A stretch of DNA of 64,000 bases from Rhodospirillales bacterium (lineage in GTDB: Bacteria; Pseudomonadota; Alphaproteobacteria; Micavibrionales; Micavibrionaceae). The stretch covers positions 62,001 through 126,000 of the forward strand of contig JACKJB010000005.1 of NCBI GenBank assembly GCA_020638155.1. Reading direction: 5' to 3'. The translations under genes were made by a program, and so were the position numbers. Position 1 is the first letter of the stretch. Every line of letters starts with the position of its first letter. Shown here piece by piece: positions 59,572 to 64,000 of this stretch. Under the pieces are notes generated by a model that did not search any database, had not been told where the DNA came from, and saw only the letters and a list, made by a program, of their open reading frames with translations.

Positions 59572-61785
59572 ATGGCAGATATTAACGGTACCAACGGTAA
59601 TGATGTTTTCTTTTTCCAGGGAAATGAAGAACATCTGACACTGACATTCACCAATCCATTTAGCGGCATCACCTATAGCATTGATGACGATAAAAATGTC
59701 AACTCTGCATCTTATGAAGGGCTGGCCGGGATCGATACGATTTTCATGACCAATCTGGGCGATGCGATTTTCCTGCGTAATCACAATAACGGCGACCGGA
59801 TGGTATCCAATGTCGAGGTATTTTTTGCCGGAGACGGCGGCGATGTCATTCATCTTGCCGATACGGAGTATGCGCTTGGTGATACGACGATTGACGGCGG
59901 CGCTTCGGAAGATATTATCCTGGCAAATATCGGCGATGATTTGCTCAATGGCCGCGAAGGTGATGACATTCTTGACGGCGGACCGGGCAATGACTGGCTG
60001 AATGGCGGTAACGGCACCGGCAATAATACCGGCAATGACTGGATCAGCGGCGGCGCCGATGCGGATTATCTCAATGGCGAGGACGGTAACGATACGCTTG
60101 TGTTTTTCGTTGATGGTGCGTTTACGGCAGATTTTCTCGGCTATAATATAGGTTCTCCCGGCGTTCCGGGGACGGCGACGTTTGTTGCTGTGGCCGGCAG
60201 TAACCTCAGTCTTGATATTTTCGATGGCGGGACCGGGTTTGATACGCTGGTCATGACAGATGGCGATGATACGTTCTTTCTTGATGATCCGTATCATGAT
60301 TATCACCCGAACGGGTCTTCGCTGCGGCTGATCGATGTCGAGCGGATTGACGCCGGGGATGGGGATGATCTGGTCGATCTGACCCATGATACGATTTCTT
60401 ATGGTGACATCATTATTAGTGGCGGTGCCGGGAACGATCATCTGTGGTCATCGGTCGGTGATGATCTGATAAACGGGGAAGATGGTGACGATCACCTGTT
60501 CGGCGGTTTTGGTGATGATGAGTTGAACGGCGGTGACGGGGCTGATGAAATTTACGGTAGCCTTGGCAATGACCTGCTGCGCGGCGGGATCGGCAATGAC
60601 ACTCTTTACGGTGGGGCCAGCAGTAATTCTCAATATGTGATTATCAGCGAACAAAGTCACAGCTTTACCAATAATGTTGTGTTCCCTAATCTCATGGAGC
60701 GGGTTGATATTATGGACCTGGTGCCGCCGGGGGATAATGCGCTGGGCATAGCCGCTGGCGATTTGTCAGTTGATTTTAGCACAACGGCGGAAGTTTCCTT
60801 TATCCGGACGGAAGCGGGTTATAATAATTCACTTGGTTTCTACAATATCGGGCTGGACGGTACAATTATGTCAGTCGAGCTCGCATTCCCGAATGTAAAA
60901 GATTACAATGCTGGGGATAGTGCGACGATTAACCTGCCCGGCGCGCCGGATACGGATTTTGGTTTCTTTATCATTGCCAACGGTGCCCGTAAAAATAACG
61001 ATTACAATCAGTATGATCTTGAAAATGGTGAGTTTAAATTCATCTATCACCATGGGCAGGGCGATGAGCGGCTTGCCAATATCAGCGACAATGAAAATGA
61101 TATCAAGCTGGTCTTTTATGACAGCGCGACCGAAAAAGTGGTCGTCGGCAGCAACAATCATATTTATCACACGACAACGCGGGGCGGATCGAACAACCTG
61201 AATTCGGATGGGCAGACCCATGTCGTATCCGGCATTATGGATGGATCTGACGGTAGTACGTTGCGGATCGGGTTTGAAGATCTGCCGAATCTTGGCGATG
61301 CCGATTATAACGATGTGGTGTTCGATATTACCGTGCAGACGCAGACTACGGTGACGGTGCTGGAAGATGATGTTGATATCCTTCTGGGCGGTGCGGGCGA
61401 TGACTTTCTTGACGGCGGGATCGGGAACGATGTCCTGGTTGGCGGTGTCGGGATGGATATGCTTTATGGCGATCAGGGGGCGGATCTGTTCCTGTTCCAG
61501 TCGATTGCCGATGCCGGGGATACGATTTTCGATTTCGATGCCGGGGAAGGCGATATCATCAATGTGACCGATGTCCTTGAAGGCTTTGATGCCGGGCTTG
61601 ATGATGTGAACGATTTCATGCAGCTGGTCAATAGCGGCGGCGATACTGTTCTTGAAGTGAACGCCGACGGCCAGGGCAATGATTTTGTCGCACTTGCCAC
61701 CTTTGACGGTGGTTTGGGCGGTGCGACGCTGGCTGATCTTCTGGCGGACGGTAGTCTGGTCGTGGATCAGAGCATACCCGTATAA
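59572..61785 (+). CDS. RTX repeat exoprotein with DUF4114 domain
   Basis: A 737-residue, extremely acidic, calcium-binding protein. Clusters of nonapeptide GGxGxDxL repeats occur near residues 95-155 (INGREGDDILDGG), 280-350 (GGAGNDHLWSSVGDDLINGEDGDDHL) and 600-640 (GGAGDDFLDGGIGNDVLVGG). Between them lies a DUF4114 domain (about 450-580; PDTDFGFFIIANGAR, DLPNLGDADYNDVVFDITVQ). The C-terminal region resembles the secretion signal of type I secreted proteins. No classical signal peptide is present, as expected for this route. No ABC exporter or outer-membrane TolC gene is adjacent. Confidence 0.9.
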   Translation: MADINGTNGNDVFFFQGNEEHLTLTFTNPFSGITYSIDDDKNVNSASYEGLAGIDTIFMTNLGDAIFLRNHNNGDRMVSNVEVFFAGDGGDVIHLADTEYALGDTTIDGGASEDIILANIGDDLLNGREGDDILDGGPGNDWLNGGNGTGNNTGNDWISGGADADYLNGEDGNDTLVFFVDGAFTADFLGYNIGSPGVPGTATFVAVAGSNLSLDIFDGGTGFDTLVMTDGDDTFFLDDPYHDYHPNGSSLRLIDVERIDAGDGDDLVDLTHDTISYGDIIISGGAGNDHLWSSVGDDLINGEDGDDHLFGGFGDDELNGGDGADEIYGSLGNDLLRGGIGNDTLYGGASSNSQYVIISEQSHSFTNNVVFPNLMERVDIMDLVPPGDNALGIAAGDLSVDFSTTAEVSFIRTEAGYNNSLGFYNIGLDGTIMSVELAFPNVKDYNAGDSATINLPGAPDTDFGFFIIANGARKNNDYNQYDLENGEFKFIYHHGQGDERLANISDNENDIKLVFYDSATEKVVVGSNNHIYHTTTRGGSNNLNSDGQTHVVSGIMDGSDGSTLRIGFEDLPNLGDADYNDVVFDITVQTQTTVTVLEDDVDILLGGAGDDFLDGGIGNDVLVGGVGMDMLYGDQGADLFLFQSIADAGDTIFDFDAGEGDIINVTDVLEGFDAGLDDVNDFMQLVNSGGDTVLEVNADGQGNDFVALATFDGGLGGATLADLLADGSLVVDQSIPV

Positions 61786-61880
61786 AGTTTAGCGGGCGTT
61801 TGTTTGCGGCCCGGCGTGGAGACGGGTCACACCAAAGAAAAGAATGGCTGTCCCTTTTGATCGGGGGATGGTCGCTGCGG

Positions 61881-61916
61881 ACCGCGAGGCCAATCCCACC
61901 CGGCCTCGCGGTTTTT
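61881..61916 (+). terminator. Rho-independent terminator downstream of the RTX gene
   Basis: Perfect 11-bp stem ACCGCGAGGCC / GGCCTCGCGGT (61881-61891 and 61902-61912), ten-base loop, then TTTTC. It separates the RTX gene from the methyltransferase gene. Confidence 0.9.
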
Positions 61917-61976
61917 CTTGTGCCTGTTTTTGCATTTGTTTTTTTCGTGCCGTTTCTGTGCTCTAATGAATCCGTG

Positions 61977-62954
61977 ATGGATGATGCTTTGAAGACATTG
62001 CTGTTGCCGTTTGAAACGGGGGGGCTGCGCTGGCCGGATCAGGACGGCGCGGTACAGGTTTATAACGGCGTTTCCTGCGCGCATTTCCCTGAAGGTGCAT
62101 TCATTGAGCAGTACTTTAAGCCGCTGGCGGCGGGCACGGTGCAGCAGATGCCGAAAGGACCTGCGGTGATGGCGTTGGTGCTGGGCAGCAAGCAGCATCA
62201 GGAGACGCTTTATCTCATGGGCAGGGCGCTGGCGGCGTTACAGGAGGACGGCGTCCTTGTTTGCGCGGCAGCAAATGACGCCGGGGGGCGGCGGCTTAAA
62301 AAAGATTTGCAGACGTTGGGGCTTGAAGTGTTTGCCGAGTCCAAACATAAATGCCAGGTGGTCTGGACGCGGCCCGGCGGGATAAAGGCCCCGGAATGGA
62401 TTGCAATGGGGGCGTTGCAGCCGGTGCTTGACGGCGCATTTGTTTCACAGCCCGGTATTTTCGGCTGGGACAGGATTGATGCCGGGTCTGCGTTACTGGC
62501 CGATTATCTGACGGCAGAAACGCTGCAGGGGGCCGGGGCGGATTTTGGCTGCGGGTATGGATTTTTATCGGATCATATTGTGCGGCATTGTCATGAGATC
62601 AGCGCGCTTTACTGTATTGATGCGGATTACAGGGCGGTGCAGGCCTGCCGCAAAAATCTTGAAGGGCGGACGCAGTGTCATTTTATCTGGAGCGATTTAA
62701 CGGCGGCGCAGGCCGATCTTCCGGCGCTGGACTGGGTTGTTATGAACCCGCCTTTTCACGAAGGGAAAGCGGCAGACCCTGTGATCGGGAAAGCGTTTAT
62801 CAAGAGCGCGGCGGCGGCGCTGAAGCGCGGCGGATCGTTGTGGATGGTGGCGAATACGCACTTGCCGTATGAAGAAATGCTGCATCAAAATTTTGCGCAG
62901 GTTCGGCCTGTAATGACGGCCAGGGGGTTTAAGGTGATCCATGCGCAGAAGTGA
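61977..62954 (+). CDS. RsmC-like 16S rRNA (guanine-N2)-methyltransferase
   Basis: A 325-residue class I SAM methyltransferase starting at ATG 61977. It has an N-terminal domain of RsmC type (LGSKQHQETLYLMGRALAAL), SAM loop GADFGCGYGFLSDH and the catalytic motif VVMNPPFHEG, typical of guanine-N2 rRNA methyltransferases of the RsmC/RsmD group. In E. coli RsmC methylates G1207 of 16S rRNA. The upstream frame from 61800 overlaps the terminator and is not used. Its 3' end overlaps the HAD gene by 14 bases. Confidence 0.85.
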   Translation: MDDALKTLLLPFETGGLRWPDQDGAVQVYNGVSCAHFPEGAFIEQYFKPLAAGTVQQMPKGPAVMALVLGSKQHQETLYLMGRALAALQEDGVLVCAAANDAGGRRLKKDLQTLGLEVFAESKHKCQVVWTRPGGIKAPEWIAMGALQPVLDGAFVSQPGIFGWDRIDAGSALLADYLTAETLQGAGADFGCGYGFLSDHIVRHCHEISALYCIDADYRAVQACRKNLEGRTQCHFIWSDLTAAQADLPALDWVVMNPPFHEGKAADPVIGKAFIKSAAAALKRGGSLWMVANTHLPYEEMLHQNFAQVRPVMTARGFKVIHAQK

Positions 62955-63615
62955 AGCGGTACCGGACAATATCAAGGGGTTGATCTGGGACCTGGATAAC
63001 ACATTATACCGGTTCGATCATGATTTTGTGCAGGCCTGTCATATAGCCGCGGCACGGGCGGCGCTTAAGGGCGGCGTACCGATGAATATGGAGCAGGCGG
63101 TGGCTTATAGCGAGCGCTCTTATCTTGAGCGCGGTCACAGTTATTTCCTGTTCGTTGAAAATTTTGAGGTGAACGAGCTGTCGATACATCTTGATTTTCA
63201 CGACTTTATTGATGAGACGATCATAAAGAAATCGAAAGATCTGGCCGATCTTTTTGTGCGCTCCGGACTGCAGCATATTTTAGTTACGCACGGATCAAGG
63301 CGCTGGGCGCATAAGGCTTTACTGCATTTGGGACTGGATCGGTTTTTTCCGCCGGAGCGTATTATCCCGGCAGAAGAAATTGATTTTGCGCGTAAGCATG
63401 CCAGCAGGGTCCCGTTTGAAAAAGCACTGCAGATTTTAGACCTGCCTGAGGCGCATGTTGCGGTGGTGGAAGATATGGCAGACAATTTACTGATCCCGCA
63501 TGAGATGGGGCTGTCTACAATATTGGTGCATTATGGCCGGGTGCCCGATCCGATGCCGGATCATATCGATTATGCGTATAATAATGCGGCTGAATTTTTA
63601 AAGCAGAGTCTATAA
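62941..63615 (+). CDS. HAD-family pyrimidine 5'-nucleotidase-like phosphatase
   Basis: A 224-residue HAD-fold phosphatase resembling the TIGR01993 pyrimidine 5'-nucleotidase group. Motif I is IWDLDNTLYRF (about 14-22), motif II LVTHGSRRW, motif III lysine in the RVPFEKAL region, and motif IV VVEDMADNLLIP. The cap region is helical (about 35-85). It would remove phosphate from a nucleotide; the exact substrate is inferred from family only. It overlaps the methyltransferase gene by 14 bases and is probably cotranscribed. Confidence 0.85.
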   Translation: MRRSEAVPDNIKGLIWDLDNTLYRFDHDFVQACHIAAARAALKGGVPMNMEQAVAYSERSYLERGHSYFLFVENFEVNELSIHLDFHDFIDETIIKKSKDLADLFVRSGLQHILVTHGSRRWAHKALLHLGLDRFFPPERIIPAEEIDFARKHASRVPFEKALQILDLPEAHVAVVEDMADNLLIPHEMGLSTILVHYGRVPDPMPDHIDYAYNNAAEFLKQSL

Positions 63616-64000
63616 AGCATCCGGGTGGATTTTACATTCGATCGAGACCATCTTTTTGACCGATTCAGGGGTCAGGTCGTTATCCCATCCATGTTTCATG
63701 ATATGCCAGGCACAGGCACCATCGAGCATGACGATGGATTTATCCGGCTGGTTCCGGCGTGGCAGATGCTCTTCGGTCAGTTTGATAACGAGCTGAAGGC
63801 ATTCGTCCGGTATTTTAAGATGATGATGTTTTTCTAGGCCGGGGCGCAGCATTTGCAGGATATGAAATGTTTCTTCCGGGGTCGGCACGGTCAAAGGCAC
63901 TTGCTGGAAACGGCGGTCAAGCGCCGGATCTTCCTTGACATAGATGCGGTATTCATCATCGGTCGTGGCGCCGATCACGTGGAGGTCACCGACCGTTAAA
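63610..64000 (-). CDS. Partial Clp-like AAA+ ATPase gene (3' end)
   Basis: The 3' end of a minus-strand AAA+ gene whose 5' part lies beyond the window. The sequence VIGATTDDEYRIYVKEDPALDRRFQQVPL is the sensor/arginine-finger region typical of the first ATPase module of ClpA/ClpB. It is followed by the lid helices (TPEETFHILQMLRPGLE, HLPRRNQPDKSIVMLDGA) and ends soon after (ECKIHPDAL). There is no second ATPase module downstream of this point, so the protein is either a single-module relative or the last module of one. The stop codon overlaps the HAD gene end. Confidence 0.75.
   Translation of the reverse strand, partial: LTVGDLHVIGATTDDEYRIYVKEDPALDRRFQQVPLTVPTPEETFHILQMLRPGLEKHHHLKIPDECLQLVIKLTEEHLPRRNQPDKSIVMLDGACAWHIMKHGWDNDLTPESVKKMVSIECKIHPDAL

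Noticed and set aside
59473..60441. 322-codon antisense frame in the RTX gene
   Set aside because: Ile/Arg-rich composition comes from the reverse of Asp/Gly repeats; not a gene.
1..64000. CRISPR array, insertion sequence, prophage or recognised defence operon
   Set aside because: No regularly spaced direct repeats, transposase, integrase or defence gene set could be seen; RhuM alone is not sufficient.

Overview
The window looks like a chromosomal stretch of an alphaproteobacterium, probably near its replication origin. The evidence is the run mnmE-mnmG-rsmG-parA-parB, two perfect parS sites beside parAB, the parB/holA/lptE/leuS neighbourhood usual in Alphaproteobacteria, and alphaproteobacterial families (DUF6489, DUF3576, an NDUFA9-like protein). 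Many lineage-specific secreted or lipid-anchored proteins and moderate GC would fit a Micavibrio-like or Rhodospirillales-like lineage, but that placement is inference. dnaA and rRNA genes are not present.

Layout. 1-6.2 kb: DUF6489 protein, tRNA-modification and rRNA methylation genes, and chromosome partition genes with parS inside mnmE and rsmG. 6.2-14.3 kb: a small membrane protein, a DUF4139 protein, then a minus-strand series holA, a duplicated-module Cys protein, lptE, leuS and a DUF3576 lipoprotein. leuS carries an in-frame palindromic repeat in its editing domain and a second palindrome across its start. 14.3-18.1 kb: repeat-rich gap, a strongly codon-biased porin with a clear terminator, a YggS PLP protein, another repeat. 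18-25 kb: a degenerate response regulator, several unassigned proteins, Smr, M23 peptidase, DUF427, M17 aminopeptidase. 25-32 kb: hslU and hslV separated by a SulP transporter and an unassigned gene, then a lipoprotein with a trypsin-like fold that has lost all three catalytic residues. 32-41 kb: GNAT, a 36-aa ORF behind a Fur-like dyad, panD, HIT, LEA2 lipoprotein, YifB/ComM, LprI-like, LOG. 41-53 kb: GGDEF, UvrD helicase, NDUFA9-like, SurA, RsmA, archaeal-type cytidylate kinase, SDR, a two-cysteine ArsR repressor, two glycosyltransferases, an alpha/beta hydrolase. 53.3-55.8 kb: tRNA-Ser(GGA) followed at once by an AT-richer accessory patch (RhuM gene, frameshifted Sel1 gene). 55.8-64 kb: MlaC, ArsC, an AsmA-like protein, MATE, an RTX/DUF4114 exoprotein, RsmC-like methyltransferase, HAD nucleotidase, and the end of a Clp-like AAA+ gene.

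How genes work together. mnmE/mnmG make the wobble-uridine modification; parA/parB/parS segregate the origin. lptE, the porin, SurA, MlaC and the glycosyltransferases all serve the outer membrane. RsmG, RsmA and RsmC-like are three separate 16S rRNA methyltransferases. No CRISPR array, intact insertion sequence, prophage or recognised defence operon is visible. The most distinctive features are the dispersed palindromic elements (one made into protein within leucyl-tRNA synthetase), the pseudoprotease and the tRNA-adjacent accessory patch.
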